Assembly (NCBI RefSeq): GCF_014836955.1
Contig: NZ_JACSPV010000017.1
Location: forward strand, 22,294-86,293
Direction of reading: 5' to 3'
DNA: 64,000 nucleotides
From: Bacillus norwichensis
Lineage (GTDB): Bacteria; Bacillota; Bacilli; Bacillales; Bacillaceae_C
In this document: one piece after another, positions 18,488 to 27,716 of the stretch
Layout: the number at the start of each line of letters is the position of its first letter
How positions within the stretch are numbered: position 1 is the first letter of the stretch
Made by a program: the position numbers and the translations under genes
The notes under the pieces: generated by a model
Databases searched by the model: none
Seen by the model: only the letters and a program-made list of their open reading frames with translations
What the model was told of the DNA's origin: nothing

Positions 18488-19399
18488 ATGAAAAATTGGC
18501 ATTTATATATTTTAATAACAACGGTCATGGTGGTTTGGGGCTTTAATGTGATAGCCATTAAAATCATTGTTACTCATTTTGCTCCAGTAACCATCACATC
18601 ATTGCGGATTTTCATTGCCTTTCTTACGCTCGCACCTATGTTGTTTTACCGCAGTGAAATTAAAAAGCTTGCGAAAAAAGATATATTGTTCATAGGTTTG
18701 GTGGCTGTATTTGGAGTTCTCGGACATCACTGTTTCCTTTCAGTGGGACTCAGCAAGACAAGCGCGGCTAATGGCGGACTAATCCTTGGCTCGGTCCCAA
18801 TCGTTACAACAGTGGCGGCAGCACTGTTCCTTGGAGACCGCTTGACTATTTTCCGTATTTTCGGACTAGTATTCGGCTTTTCTGGTGTCGCATTAATCAT
18901 GCTTATGAAACCAGGTGCTTCATTCAATTTTGCTGTGGGTGATATTTTCATATTTTGTGCGGTGTTATCACAGGCCATTAGTTTTATTTTAATTAATAAA
19001 ATGTCAAACACAGCGGGAACGCAAGCAGTGACGGGACTTTCTCTCATGATGGGTTCAGTCATGCTTTTCTCCGTGAGCCTTGCAATAGAACCAACAGGTT
19101 TGGCAACGTTGCAAACTGGCAATCTCACAGCTTGGCTTGTATTCTTCGCTTCTGGCGTCATTGCAACAGCTTTTGGTCACCTTATCTATAATCATGCCAT
19201 ACAGAAAATCGGAGCAGGGCAGGCTTCGTTGTTTTTAAACTTATCCCCGTTCTTCTCACTTGTCGGAGCCTTTTTATTTTTGGGTGAGGAAATTTACTCT
19301 ATTCAATGGATGGGATTTTTCTTTATTGTGGTGGGAGTTGTATTAGGGACGGGATTTTTGGAGCAGAGGAGCTTAATCCGTACAAAAAAATCGGCGTAA
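18488..19399 (+). CDS. EamA/DMT family transporter
   Basis: Drug/metabolite transporter superfamily protein of 303 aa with ten predicted membrane helices arranged as two EamA repeats (about 5-135 and 150-290). It has the usual WGFNVIAIKI and LRIFIAFLTLAP segments in repeat one, and GVIATAFGHLIYNHAIQKIG and FLNLSPFFSLVGAFLFLGE in repeat two. The ATG at 18488 follows GAGGGGG; an upstream TTG is rejected. Substrate unknown; such carriers export amino acids or metabolites. Confidence 0.85.
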   Translation: MKNWHLYILITTVMVVWGFNVIAIKIIVTHFAPVTITSLRIFIAFLTLAPMLFYRSEIKKLAKKDILFIGLVAVFGVLGHHCFLSVGLSKTSAANGGLILGSVPIVTTVAAALFLGDRLTIFRIFGLVFGFSGVALIMLMKPGASFNFAVGDIFIFCAVLSQAISFILINKMSNTAGTQAVTGLSLMMGSVMLFSVSLAIEPTGLATLQTGNLTAWLVFFASGVIATAFGHLIYNHAIQKIGAGQASLFLNLSPFFSLVGAFLFLGEEIYSIQWMGFFFIVVGVVLGTGFLEQRSLIRTKKSA

Positions 19400-19422
19400 A
19401 TGTTGATAAAACTATTTTGTAA

Positions 19423-19475
19423 AAGGCGAAGGAATCACGATTTTGGGGTTTCTTCGTCTTTCCTTTTGGTGTTCT
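19423..19475 (+). terminator. terminator after EamA gene
   Basis: AAAGGCGAAGGAATC pairs with GTTTCTTCGTCTTT (with wobble and a bulge) and is followed by CCTTTT. Confidence 0.65.
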
Positions 19476-19574
19476 TTCCTTTCTGCGCTTGTATTTTGCT
19501 CACTATTGGAAGTTAAGCACATGAAAGAAACATATCACCAAAATGTTTAATAGTTTACCAATCTAAAAGAGTTT

Positions 19575-19602
19575 GTATATTCGAATAATTGCTTGAATAT
19601 AC
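19575..19602 (+). promoter_or_regulatory. candidate operator upstream of glcEFD
   Basis: Perfect inverted repeat GTATATTC (19575-19582) and GAATATAC (19595-19602), 12 nt apart, about 50 nt before the glcE start. It is the only clear palindrome in the glc promoter region. The binding regulator is unknown. Confidence 0.45.
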
Positions 19603-19648
19603 TGAGGTTTAGTGATTAAATGAAGGAAACAAGGTGACTTTTACATAA

Positions 19649-20974
19649 ATGGGGGTGGGTTCAATAACTATATCGGGTAGCTTATTAGAATTGAAAACGG
19701 TAGTGCCTGAAGAGCGCTTTGCAGATGGAGAAACGGATCATTTGCTTGGAAATGGAGGGAGTATTTCGGTATATCCGCAGTCGGAAGAGGAGATTGTGAA
19801 TCTATTATCGCATGCCAATCAATCTGGACAAACAGTTTCTATCATGGGAGCGGGAACGAAAAGAGGTTATGGTGGCCTGGCTGACAGTGCCGATATTTTA
19901 TTGTCATTAAAAAAGTACAGCGGCATTGTTGAGCACATTCATGGGGATATGACGGTCACTGTCAAAGCGGGAACCTGTTTTGGCGACCTTCAGGAATATC
20001 TTGCTCATTATAATCAAAGGCTTGCGATTGATCCTTTTACACCACAGTCCTCGACTATAGGCGGGATCATTGCTGCAAATGACAGTGGTCCAAAACGACT
20101 CGGTCACGGTTCTGCGAGAGATTCGGTCATTGGATTGAGGGTTGTGTATCCTGATGGGACGTTAATTCGTACTGGCGGAAAGGTTGTAAAAAATGTGGCC
20201 GGATATGATATGAATAAATTATTTATTGGTTCAATGGGCACACTTGGAGTCCTTTCGGAAGTGACACTGAAGCTCAAGCCCCTTCCGAAATATGAAAGCT
20301 TGGTTCTTCTATCATTTCCTGAAGATGACATGAAGCAGATTAGGCAATTTTCCATCCAGTTGCTTGACTCGATGTTAGAACCCGTAACGCTGGAATTGCT
20401 CAATCCGTCATTAGCTGAGAGGTTGACCGGAACTTACAACAAGACATTGGCAATCGCTTTTGAAGATGTCGAAAGCTCTGTCATGTACCAGGAAAATGTA
20501 TTAAGGGATATGAAGCCTGATACAGCGAATATCAAAATATTCTCAGAGGAAGAAACTCGCGACTTTTGGAAAAAGCTATATGAAAGCCCTATCAATGAAT
20601 CGTCAGAGGAATTGACAGCGTCAGTGAAAATAGGCGTGGTTAATATGGACGTGCTTCATATAATAGAAGAAACTATCCAGATTGAGAGTCCTGGTCGCTT
20701 AGTTATCCAAGCGCATGGGGGATTAGGACACGGTTTATGCCGGGCAGAAATTAAGGGGGAGGAAAGATTAGTAATCAATGCGCTGGCTCAATTGAGGAGC
20801 ATAGCCGAGGAACGCGGTGGATATGCGACTTTCACCCATTTACCGTATAAGCAAAGAAGACAGGTCGATATATGGGGAGAAAAGCCGCCAGCTTTTTTCC
20901 TTATGGAAAGAATTAAGAAAACGATTGATCCAAATGGCATTTTAAATCCGCAAAGATTTTTGGGAGGGATTTAG
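19649..20974 (+). CDS. glcE: glycolate oxidase FAD-binding subunit GlcE-like
   Basis: FAD-binding protein of the FAD_binding_4 (VAO/PCMH) fold, 441 aa. Visible: ISVYPQSEEEIVNLL at the start of the FAD domain, the pyrophosphate loop GAGTKRGYGG, the segment PFTPQSSTIGGIIAANDSGP, and VVKNVAGYDMNKLFIGSMGTLG. It forms a complex with GlcD and GlcF to oxidise glycolate or lactate to the 2-oxoacid, feeding electrons to quinone at the membrane. It is first of three tightly packed genes: 2 nt to glcF, then a 4-nt ATGA overlap to glcD. Order E-F-D differs from E. coli D-E-F. The ATG at 19649 is preceded by AAGGTG at 14 nt, so a start at a GTG six nt further is possible. Confidence 0.85.
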   Translation: MGVGSITISGSLLELKTVVPEERFADGETDHLLGNGGSISVYPQSEEEIVNLLSHANQSGQTVSIMGAGTKRGYGGLADSADILLSLKKYSGIVEHIHGDMTVTVKAGTCFGDLQEYLAHYNQRLAIDPFTPQSSTIGGIIAANDSGPKRLGHGSARDSVIGLRVVYPDGTLIRTGGKVVKNVAGYDMNKLFIGSMGTLGVLSEVTLKLKPLPKYESLVLLSFPEDDMKQIRQFSIQLLDSMLEPVTLELLNPSLAERLTGTYNKTLAIAFEDVESSVMYQENVLRDMKPDTANIKIFSEEETRDFWKKLYESPINESSEELTASVKIGVVNMDVLHIIEETIQIESPGRLVIQAHGGLGHGLCRAEIKGEERLVINALAQLRSIAEERGGYATFTHLPYKQRRQVDIWGEKPPAFFLMERIKKTIDPNGILNPQRFLGGI

Positions 20975-20976
20975 GA

Positions 20977-22329
20977 GTGGCAGTGACAGTAAAGGAGACC
21001 AATCAGGAACCGGCATGCAGCACGATGCAATTGGGAAATTACCTTTGGAATGATCCGCCTGATCCGAAAAAATGGGCAGATTGTGTCCATTGCGGGATGT
21101 GCTTGGAGTCCTGCCCTACGTATGAGATCACCGGTCAGGAGCAACATTCGCCAAGAGGCAGAGTGCATTTGATCCAATCAGTTGCCGAAGGGCGCCTTGA
21201 AGTCAATTATGAACTGATTGATCCCGTTTTTGACTGCTTGGATTGCCGTGCGTGCACAACTGCCTGTCCAGCAGATGTAAATGTAGGCGGACTGATTGAA
21301 GAGGCAAGAGGTCAGATCCGGCAGGCAATGCCTTTGACAGGCTGGAAAAGGGCAGTCACTAAATTATTTTTGGAAAAATTGTTCCCCTATCCAGAGCGGA
21401 TGAATGCTTTTGGCAGTTTGCTGAAATTTTACCAAAAGAGTGGTGTGCAGACAGCGGTAAGAAAGACCGGCTTGATTCATATTATGCCGGATCACTTGGT
21501 GGAAATGGAAGGAATCATGCCGAACATCAAAAATTCTGTTCGAAAAAAATATAAACACGAAAAAGTAATCAAAGCTCAAATGGATAAGAAGGCGGAAGTT
21601 GCTTTGTTTGCGGGATGTGTAATGGATGTGATGTTTGGCGACGTAAATGAAGCGACCATCAATGTACTGATTAGAAATGGCAATGATGTGACACTCCCGA
21701 AGAATCAGACATGTTGTGGGGCACTTCATGTTCATGCCGGTGACAGAGAGCTCGGCAGGGAACTGGCCAAGCAGAATATCGCGGCATTCGAAGAAGCGGA
21801 AGCAGTTATCGTCAATGCGGCAGGGTGCGGTTCTATGATGAAAGAATACCACGAACTATTTAGAGATGATCCCGAATGGAAAGTGAGGGCAGAGAAATTC
21901 TCGGAAAAAGTGGTTGATATTGCAAAGTACCTCCATGATACAGGATACGAAAAACCAAAAGCCTCTATTGAAACGACGATCACTTATCATGATGCCTGTC
22001 ATCTGGCTCACGGCCAAGGAGTTCGGCAGGAACCGCGTGACCTGCTGCTTGATATTCCCGGGGTGAAAATGGTTCACATGCCAAATGCCGACAGATGCTG
22101 TGGCAGTGCAGGAATTTATAACATAACCAATCCTGAAATGGCCGATGCGGTGCTACAAAGCAAAATGGAAAATGTTCCGGAAGAAGTTGAGTTGATATCA
22201 ATGGGCAATCCGGGGTGTATGCTTCAAATGGCGCTCGGAGTCCAGAAGTATGGCCGTAATCAAAAGATTGTTCATACGGTCCAATTATTGGATTGGGCCT
22301 ATCAAAAAGAAGTTCGGGAGGTGGAATGA
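20977..22329 (+). CDS. glcF: glycolate oxidase iron-sulfur subunit GlcF
   Basis: Iron-sulfur protein of 450 aa. Two 4Fe-4S ferredoxin motifs near the N-terminus (CVHCGMCLESCP and CLDCRACTTACP) and two CCG cysteine-rich domains (CCGALHVHAGD and CCGSAGIYNI, the latter after YHDACHLAHGQGV). It passes electrons from the FAD subunits to the respiratory chain. The GTG start at 20977 follows GGGAGGG, and the gap to glcE is only 2 nt, so the two are translationally coupled. Confidence 0.92.
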   Translation: MAVTVKETNQEPACSTMQLGNYLWNDPPDPKKWADCVHCGMCLESCPTYEITGQEQHSPRGRVHLIQSVAEGRLEVNYELIDPVFDCLDCRACTTACPADVNVGGLIEEARGQIRQAMPLTGWKRAVTKLFLEKLFPYPERMNAFGSLLKFYQKSGVQTAVRKTGLIHIMPDHLVEMEGIMPNIKNSVRKKYKHEKVIKAQMDKKAEVALFAGCVMDVMFGDVNEATINVLIRNGNDVTLPKNQTCCGALHVHAGDRELGRELAKQNIAAFEEAEAVIVNAAGCGSMMKEYHELFRDDPEWKVRAEKFSEKVVDIAKYLHDTGYEKPKASIETTITYHDACHLAHGQGVRQEPRDLLLDIPGVKMVHMPNADRCCGSAGIYNITNPEMADAVLQSKMENVPEEVELISMGNPGCMLQMALGVQKYGRNQKIVHTVQLLDWAYQKEVREVE

Positions 22330-23777
22330 GATTGGCAGCTTCTATAAAAATAAAAGATAAACACATTCTGAACCTTGCGAAACTTGTTTCTGGCCCCCGT
22401 TCGATTCTTTATAAAAAAACAGATTTGGCAGCTTATGATTGTGATGGATTCACTATAGAAAAGTATGTACCAAGGGCGGTGGTTTTTCCGAAAAATACAG
22501 AGGAAGTGGCAGCTGTTGTCAAATACTGTTCAGAAAACGACCTGCCGTTTTTGGCACGGGGAGCGGGGACGGGATTAAGCGGAGGAGCTATCCCGATTAA
22601 TGGAGAAGTAATCATCAGTCTGACAAGAATGAAAAGATTGCTTAGCGTTGATCTAGAAAATAGCAGGGCAGTGGTTGAACCTGGTTTCGTCAATTTGAAG
22701 TTGACTCATGCCATTTCTGATCAGGAATATTATTATGCACCGGACCCATCAAGCCAATACTGCTGCACCATTGGCGGCAATGTAGCAGAAAATGCTGGAG
22801 GAGCACATTGTTTGAAATATGGTGTAACGACCAATCATATATTGGGATTAGAGGTTGTACTGCCGAATGGTGATGTGATTGAAATTGGAAAAAGTGGAAT
22901 TCCTGATGCGCCTGGATATGATTTGTTGGGGCTTTTGACTGGATCCGAAGGGACCCTTGGGATTGTCACGAAAATCACTGTGAGGATTTTAAAGAACCCC
23001 GAAGCCAAGCAGACAGTGCTCGCTTATTTTGACAAAGTTGAAGATGGCAGCCAGGCAGTGTCTGACATTATTTCAACGGGGATTGTTCCTGCTGCTCTTG
23101 AAATGATGGATAAAATTGCAATTGAAGGAGTTGAAGCTGCTGCATTTCCTGTTGGTCATCCAAGAGATATAGAGGCTCTTCTATTAATTGAAGTGGATGG
23201 CATCTGTGCGGGAATAGAGGAACAGATCAATCAAATTTTGGAAGTATGCAGAAATCGGAATGTCAGGGAAGTAAGGGCTGCGAAAAACGAGGAGGAAAGA
23301 GAAAGGTGGTGGGCTAACAGAAAAACAGGTTTTGGGGCAATGGGAGCTATCTCGCATGATTATCTTGTGCAGGATGGTGTTATTCCTCGAAGCAAGCTTC
23401 CAGAAGTTTTGAGTCAAATCAATGAAATCAGTCAAAAGTCAGGATTGCGGATAGCGAATATTTTTCATGCAGGAGATGGGAATCTTCATCCGCTCGTATT
23501 GTTTGATTCCCGTGTGCCGGGTGAAACTGAGAAGGCCATTGAAGCCGGCAGTGCTTGTTTAAAGGTTTGTGCTGATGCCGGTGGAACGATTACGGGCGAA
23601 CACGGCGTAGGAATTGAAAAGAAAGAAGAGATGCGGTTTGTCTTCAAAGATGAAGAGATCAGAGCCCAGACAGCTATAAGGAAGGTTTTCAATGATAACG
23701 ATTTACTTAATGCAGGAAAACTATTCCCAACACCTGGAAAATGCGCTGAGATTAAACAGGAGCTGAAAAAAGCATAA
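22326..23777 (+). CDS. glcD: glycolate oxidase FAD subunit GlcD
   Basis: FAD-linked oxidase of 483 aa (FAD_binding_4 followed by FAD-oxidase C). Visible: FLARGAGTGLSGGAIPI, PDPSSQYCCTIGGNVAENAGG, GYDLLGLLTGSEGTLGIVT, and in the C-terminal half NIFHAGDGNLHPL and GGTITGEHGVGIEKK, which hold the active-site His residues. The ATG overlaps the glcF stop (ATGA) and follows GGGAGG, which fixes the start against an upstream in-frame codon. Whether glycolate, D-lactate or another 2-hydroxyacid is used cannot be decided; the lactate permease downstream favours lactate or glycolate. Confidence 0.92.
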   Translation: MRLAASIKIKDKHILNLAKLVSGPRSILYKKTDLAAYDCDGFTIEKYVPRAVVFPKNTEEVAAVVKYCSENDLPFLARGAGTGLSGGAIPINGEVIISLTRMKRLLSVDLENSRAVVEPGFVNLKLTHAISDQEYYYAPDPSSQYCCTIGGNVAENAGGAHCLKYGVTTNHILGLEVVLPNGDVIEIGKSGIPDAPGYDLLGLLTGSEGTLGIVTKITVRILKNPEAKQTVLAYFDKVEDGSQAVSDIISTGIVPAALEMMDKIAIEGVEAAAFPVGHPRDIEALLLIEVDGICAGIEEQINQILEVCRNRNVREVRAAKNEEERERWWANRKTGFGAMGAISHDYLVQDGVIPRSKLPEVLSQINEISQKSGLRIANIFHAGDGNLHPLVLFDSRVPGETEKAIEAGSACLKVCADAGGTITGEHGVGIEKKEEMRFVFKDEEIRAQTAIRKVFNDNDLLNAGKLFPTPGKCAEIKQELKKA

Positions 23778-24233
23778 GAGAAAAGCTAAAAAAATATCTG
23801 TGGATAGGGTCCATGTGCAGATGTTTTTTTACTTCATTCAGGAGAAGTCCCCTACTTATGTAAATAAATGTAATATTAGCCTGAAAATTGTATCCAAATA
23901 ATAATGTTACATCTTCAGCACTAGGTGCCATCTGCGTAAGGAACAAGTCGCGTGGAAGTATTCAGGAACAATGTGCTCCTGCGGCGCAGCTTATTCAAAG
24001 ACGCGCATGTTACCCTCATCGCAAAGCCGCATGATACATTCTCAAGGAATCAATTTACGATGTAGATGTAATTGAAATGAGCAGCTTGTTGTGGAGAGGG
24101 AAATACTACCTCCTCTCAGTTTGTCTTGTGCTTGTCGCCTAATGCTGCTCGCTTTGCTATAGATCACAGCTGTATAAAACAACGAAGCACCTTAGAAAGG
24201 GCACTGATATAAAAGAAAGGGGAAAGTGCAAAT
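23778..24233 (+). repeat. repeat-filled intergenic region: partial family A (A6) and family D copy
   Basis: Holds a truncated family A start (about 23828-23862: TTTACTTCATTCAGGAGAAG, then CCTACTTATGTAA) and, at about 23956-24150, family D, sharing TGCTCCTGCGG, CATGA, AAGGAAT, GTAATTGAAATGAGCAGCTT and CTTGTCGCCTAATGC with 14305-14465. No terminator with a good T-run was found between glcD and the permease, and no coding region. Lactate permease may therefore have a promoter here or be read through from glcD. Confidence 0.65.
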
Positions 24234-26027
24234 ATGAGTACAGGATTACTTGCCATTTTGTCTCTCTTGCCCATTATTGCCGTAGGTGTATTTCTTGTTG
24301 GTCTCAGATGGCCCGCGAGCAGGGCGATGCCTATTTCCTATGTTTTAGCTGTTGTACTAGCGCTGTTTGTCTGGAAGGTCCCAGAGTTGAATGTCGCGGC
24401 AGCGACCATTAATGGTGTCATTGTAGCGATTACGCTTTTGTACATTATTTTTGGAGCCATTTTACTGTTAAATACTTTACAAGAAAGCGGCGGAATGAGA
24501 ACGATCCGCCGCGGATTTACGGACATTTCGGAAGACCGAAGAATTCAGGTTATCATTATTGCTTGGCTGTTCGGATCTTTCATTGAAGGTTCCGCAGGAT
24601 TTGGTACTCCCGCTGCAGTGGCGGTTCCTTTGCTTGTAGGTCTGGGTTTCCCGGCAATGGCAGCTGTTGTAGCTGGTATGGTGATACAAAGCACACCGGT
24701 TACCTTTGGGGCAGTTGGTACACCTGTTTTGGTAGGAATTCAATCGGGCCTTTCAGCGGAGCCGAGCATTAGTCATGATTTTCTGCAGCTAGTCACGATG
24801 ATTGGCGGAAAAGCTGCCATTTTACACATGATCGCTGGGACATTAATCCCGCTGTTTGTCGTTTCGTTGATGACCAGATTTTTCGGGAAAAACAAATCGT
24901 TCACCGAAGGGCTCAAAGTGTGGAAATTTGCTCTTTTCGCTGCTTTTGCTATGACGATTCCTTATGTACTTGTCGCTAATACGCTCGGACCTGAATTCCC
25001 GTCTATGACAGGAGGACTAGTTGGCTTACTGATTGTTGTCATGGCTGCGAAGAAAGGCTTCCTTTTACCGCCAAAAGAGGAAACGTGGAATTTTGAAGAG
25101 GAATCAAAGTGGGATCCAGAGTGGACTGGCAAAATCGTTCTAAAAGACATTGCTCACAAAAATGGTTCGATGAGCATGATTAGAGCATGGTTACCCTATG
25201 TCCTCGTGGCTCTCTTCCTAGTATTGACAAGATTGAAGTCACTTCCGTTACTGGAATGGACCCAGTCATGGACGATCGCTTTTGAAAACATGTTTGATTC
25301 AGGAATAACAGCCAGCTTTCAACCGCTTTACTCACCTGGTACTATTTTTATTGTAGTTTCTGTCATAACATTCTTTTTACATGGAATGAATGGGAACGCA
25401 TATAAAAGGGCCTGGGCACAATCGGGTAAAACCGCATTGGCTGCATCTACGGCACTCATTTTTACTGTACCAATGGTGCAGGTGTTTTTAAATACCGGCG
25501 GAGGCGCTGCTGGATATGAGAGAATGCCAATTGAACTGGCCCATGGTGTTGCGGCAATTGCGGGTGAGTTCTGGCCGTTTTTTGCTACTTTCATCGGAGG
25601 TCTCGGTGCATTTATTGCAGGAAGCAATACAGTCAGCAACATGATGTTCTCTCTTTTCCAATACGATGTTGGTTCTCAAATTGGAGTGGATCCTAGCTGG
25701 ATTGTCGCATTGCAATCAGTAGGCGGAGCAGCTGGAAATATGATTTGCGTCCATAATGTTGTGGCAGCATCGGCGGTTGTCGGACTCCTTGGAAAAGAAG
25801 GGACTGTTATCCGAAAAACACTATTTCCCTTTGCTTATTATGCCTTGTTCACTGGAGCAATCGGCTACTCAATTGTCTGGTACTCCCAGAAAGGGATATT
25901 GAATCTAGGCTCTATTATTGCCTTGATTATCGTATTTGCTGCGATCTATATAATTGCTACAAATAAAAAACGGGCAAGCAAGGTCGAAATGCCTGTTTCA
26001 ACCGATCCATTTAAAAACGTAAAATAA
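24234..26027 (+). CDS. lctP: L-lactate/glycolate permease, LctP family
   Basis: Membrane carrier of 597 aa with about 13-14 hydrophobic helices, of the lactate permease (LctP/GlcA/LutP) family. Family-typical segments: [21 protein letters not shown], given here as two adjoining parts [10 protein letters not shown] and [11 protein letters not shown], then [12 protein letters not shown] and in the C-terminal half [14 protein letters not shown] and [24 protein letters not shown] precedes the ATG. Position behind glcEFD suggests uptake of the glycolate or lactate that the oxidase consumes. A strong terminator follows. Confidence 0.92.
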   Translation: MSTGLLAILSLLPIIAVGVFLVGLRWPASRAMPISYVLAVVLALFVWKVPELNVAAATINGVIVAITLLYIIFGAILLLNTLQESGGMRTIRRGFTDISEDRRIQVIIIAWLFGSFIEGSAGFGTPAAVAVPLLVGLGFPAMAAVVAGMVIQSTPVTFGAVGTPVLVGIQSGLSAEPSISHDFLQLVTMIGGKAAILHMIAGTLIPLFVVSLMTRFFGKNKSFTEGLKVWKFALFAAFAMTIPYVLVANTLGPEFPSMTGGLVGLLIVVMAAKKGFLLPPKEETWNFEEESKWDPEWTGKIVLKDIAHKNGSMSMIRAWLPYVLVALFLVLTRLKSLPLLEWTQSWTIAFENMFDSGITASFQPLYSPGTIFIVVSVITFFLHGMNGNAYKRAWAQSGKTALAASTALIFTVPMVQVFLNTGGGAAGYERMPIELAHGVAAIAGEFWPFFATFIGGLGAFIAGSNTVSNMMFSLFQYDVGSQIGVDPSWIVALQSVGGAAGNMICVHNVVAASAVVGLLGKEGTVIRKTLFPFAYYALFTGAIGYSIVWYSQKGILNLGSIIALIIVFAAIYIIATNKKRASKVEMPVSTDPFKNVK

Positions 26028-26032
26028 AAGAG

Positions 26033-26067
26033 AAAGCATTCGCCTGGATTGATTGGGCGAATGCTTT
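26033..26067 (+). terminator. terminator of lctP
   Basis: AAAGCATTCGCC / GGCGAATGCTTT stem of 12 bp, followed by TTC. Confidence 0.85.
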
Positions 26068-26084
26068 TTCAAGCTTGCTTTTCA

Positions 26085-26133
26085 TTGACCATACTGGTCT
26101 ATTTTTGTTATATTTGTATCGACCACTTTGGTC
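26085..26133 (+). promoter_or_regulatory. autoregulated promoter with two TetR-type operators
   Basis: A -35 box TTGACC (26085-26090) and -10 box TATATT (26109-26114) with an 18-nt spacer. Two palindromes of the same pattern GACCA-N3-TGGTC lie at 26087-26099 (overlapping the -35 box) and 26121-26133 (just behind the -10 box). Their placement would block RNA polymerase. The TetR gene directly downstream is the obvious ligand protein. Confidence 0.75.
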
Positions 26134-26168
26134 TAGAAGTTGTTTTCCAGAATAAAATCATAAAAGGG

Positions 26169-26798
26169 GTGGATGAAATTACAGAGACCTTTCAAAAAGT
26201 TGAAGAAGATAAACGAAATCGTATTATCAAAGCAGCCCTTCAAGAGTTTGCGGATAATGGATATGAACAGGCATCAACGAACCGGATCGTCAAAGCTGCG
26301 GAAATAGGCAAGGGGATGCTCTTTTATTATTTCAAGAATAAGGAGACTCTATTTCAATATTTGGCTAAATATAGCTGTGACATCATTATGGATGATTATT
26401 TTAGCCAGATAGAACCTAATCCCGATTTTCTGGAAAGACTTAGAAAAGCTGCAAAGGTGAAAATGAAGGCTTACACCGAGTATCCTGAAGTGTTTAACTT
26501 TATGGGGAATATCCTGCTTTCCGGTAAGCATGAATTGCCAGCAGACATAAATGAGAAAATCGAAAAATTAAAACAAACGGGTTACGCATTGATGTATAAC
26601 AATATTAATACTTCTTTGTTTCGAAGGGATGTTGATGTAAACAAGGCCTTTCAACTGATTAGGTGGTCCATAGAGGGCTATGAGAATGATCTGATCGGAA
26701 GGTTACAAGGAAAAAAGTTTTCTTCTGTTCAATTTGATCCGTATTGGGATGAATTTTACGAGTATTTGGATATTTTAAGAAAACTGTACTATCAATAG
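26169..26798 (+). CDS. TetR/AcrR family transcriptional regulator
   Basis: Repressor of about 209 aa. The N-terminal helix-turn-helix reads RIIKAALQEFADNGYEQAST, then NRIVKAAEIGKGMLFYYFKN, the typical TetR arrangement; the C-terminal half is the helical ligand-binding and dimer domain. The start is uncertain: a GTG at 26169 is the only standard codon placed between the operators and the conserved domain, but its ribosome site AAAAGGGG is very close. The upstream open frame crosses the promoter and is not taken. It is followed 10 nt later by an ABC exporter, so it probably represses its own operon until a drug or lipid-like ligand binds. Confidence 0.85.
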   Translation: MDEITETFQKVEEDKRNRIIKAALQEFADNGYEQASTNRIVKAAEIGKGMLFYYFKNKETLFQYLAKYSCDIIMDDYFSQIEPNPDFLERLRKAAKVKMKAYTEYPEVFNFMGNILLSGKHELPADINEKIEKLKQTGYALMYNNINTSLFRRDVDVNKAFQLIRWSIEGYENDLIGRLQGKKFSSVQFDPYWDEFYEYLDILRKLYYQ

Positions 26799-26807
26799 AG
26801 AGGATGA

Positions 26808-27716
26808 GTGGATGTGCCCCTGCTAGAAACGGTTAATCTTACCAAGAGATTTGGCAAATTTACCGCATTGGATCAAGTCAACTTGAAAGTAGAAAAAGGA
26901 GAGATTTTCGGTTTCATAGGTCCGAATGGAGCAGGAAAATCAACAACCATTCGCGTACTGTTGGGAGTTTTGAAAGCAACCAATGGTGAAGCCAGGATAT
27001 TTGGAAAGGACGTATGGAAAGCAGCGGTTGATATCCATCGACATTTAGCTTATGTTCCGGGTGATGTCCATCTTTGGCCAAATTTGACAGGCGGTGAGGT
27101 AATTGATTTATTAATCAAACTTAAAGGGGCAAATGATCGGAATAAGCGAGAACAATTGATTGAAATGTTTCATTTGGACCCGTCAAAAAAATGTGGGACG
27201 TACTCTAAAGGAAACCGACAGAAGGTCGCATTGATTGCAGCTTTTTCTTCTGATGCTGATCTTTATATTTTAGATGAACCAACATCAGGTCTTGACCCTT
27301 TAATGGAGAATGTTTTTCAGGAATGTGTATTAGAGGCGAAAAAGGAGGGAAAGAGCGTCCTTCTATCCAGTCATATTTTATCCGAAGTGGAGAAATTGTG
27401 TGATAGGGTCGGGATCATCCGCCAAGGTAAAATTATTGAGACAGGAACACTACGAGAGCTTCGTCATTTAACTCGGAACCATATTTATGTGGAAACGCTA
27501 CAGCCGATTAAATCATTAGATCGCTTGGAAGGAGTGCACCAGATCGAGACAAAAGATGACGGGGTGACGTTTCAGGTGGATATGGAGAGCTTGGATAGTG
27601 CCATTAAACATGTCAGTCAATTTGGTATATTAAAATTGGAAAGTTTTCCTCCTACATTGGAAGATTTATTTTTGCGTCATTATGCACATGATCAAAAGGG
27701 TGGAGGAGATTCCTAA
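26808..27716 (+). CDS. ABC exporter ATP-binding protein
   Basis: ATPase of 302 aa. Walker A GPNGAGKST at about 38-46, signature motif in its weak form YSKGNRQKV (in place of LSGGQ), Walker B DLYILDEPTSGLDP, and H-loop SSHIL. It is in the class of drug/antibiotic exporters of the DrrA/BcrA type. The GTG start follows AGAGAGGATG. The end overlaps the permease start by one base (TAATG). Works with the 533-aa permease downstream under the TetR regulator. Confidence 0.92.
   Translation: MDVPLLETVNLTKRFGKFTALDQVNLKVEKGEIFGFIGPNGAGKSTTIRVLLGVLKATNGEARIFGKDVWKAAVDIHRHLAYVPGDVHLWPNLTGGEVIDLLIKLKGANDRNKREQLIEMFHLDPSKKCGTYSKGNRQKVALIAAFSSDADLYILDEPTSGLDPLMENVFQECVLEAKKEGKSVLLSSHILSEVEKLCDRVGIIRQGKIIETGTLRELRHLTRNHIYVETLQPIKSLDRLEGVHQIETKDDGVTFQVDMESLDSAIKHVSQFGILKLESFPPTLEDLFLRHYAHDQKGGGDS

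Noticed and set aside
21364..21852. Minus-strand open frame of 162 codons.
   Set aside because: Antisense to glcF; composition unlike a protein (rich in His, Phe and Cys).
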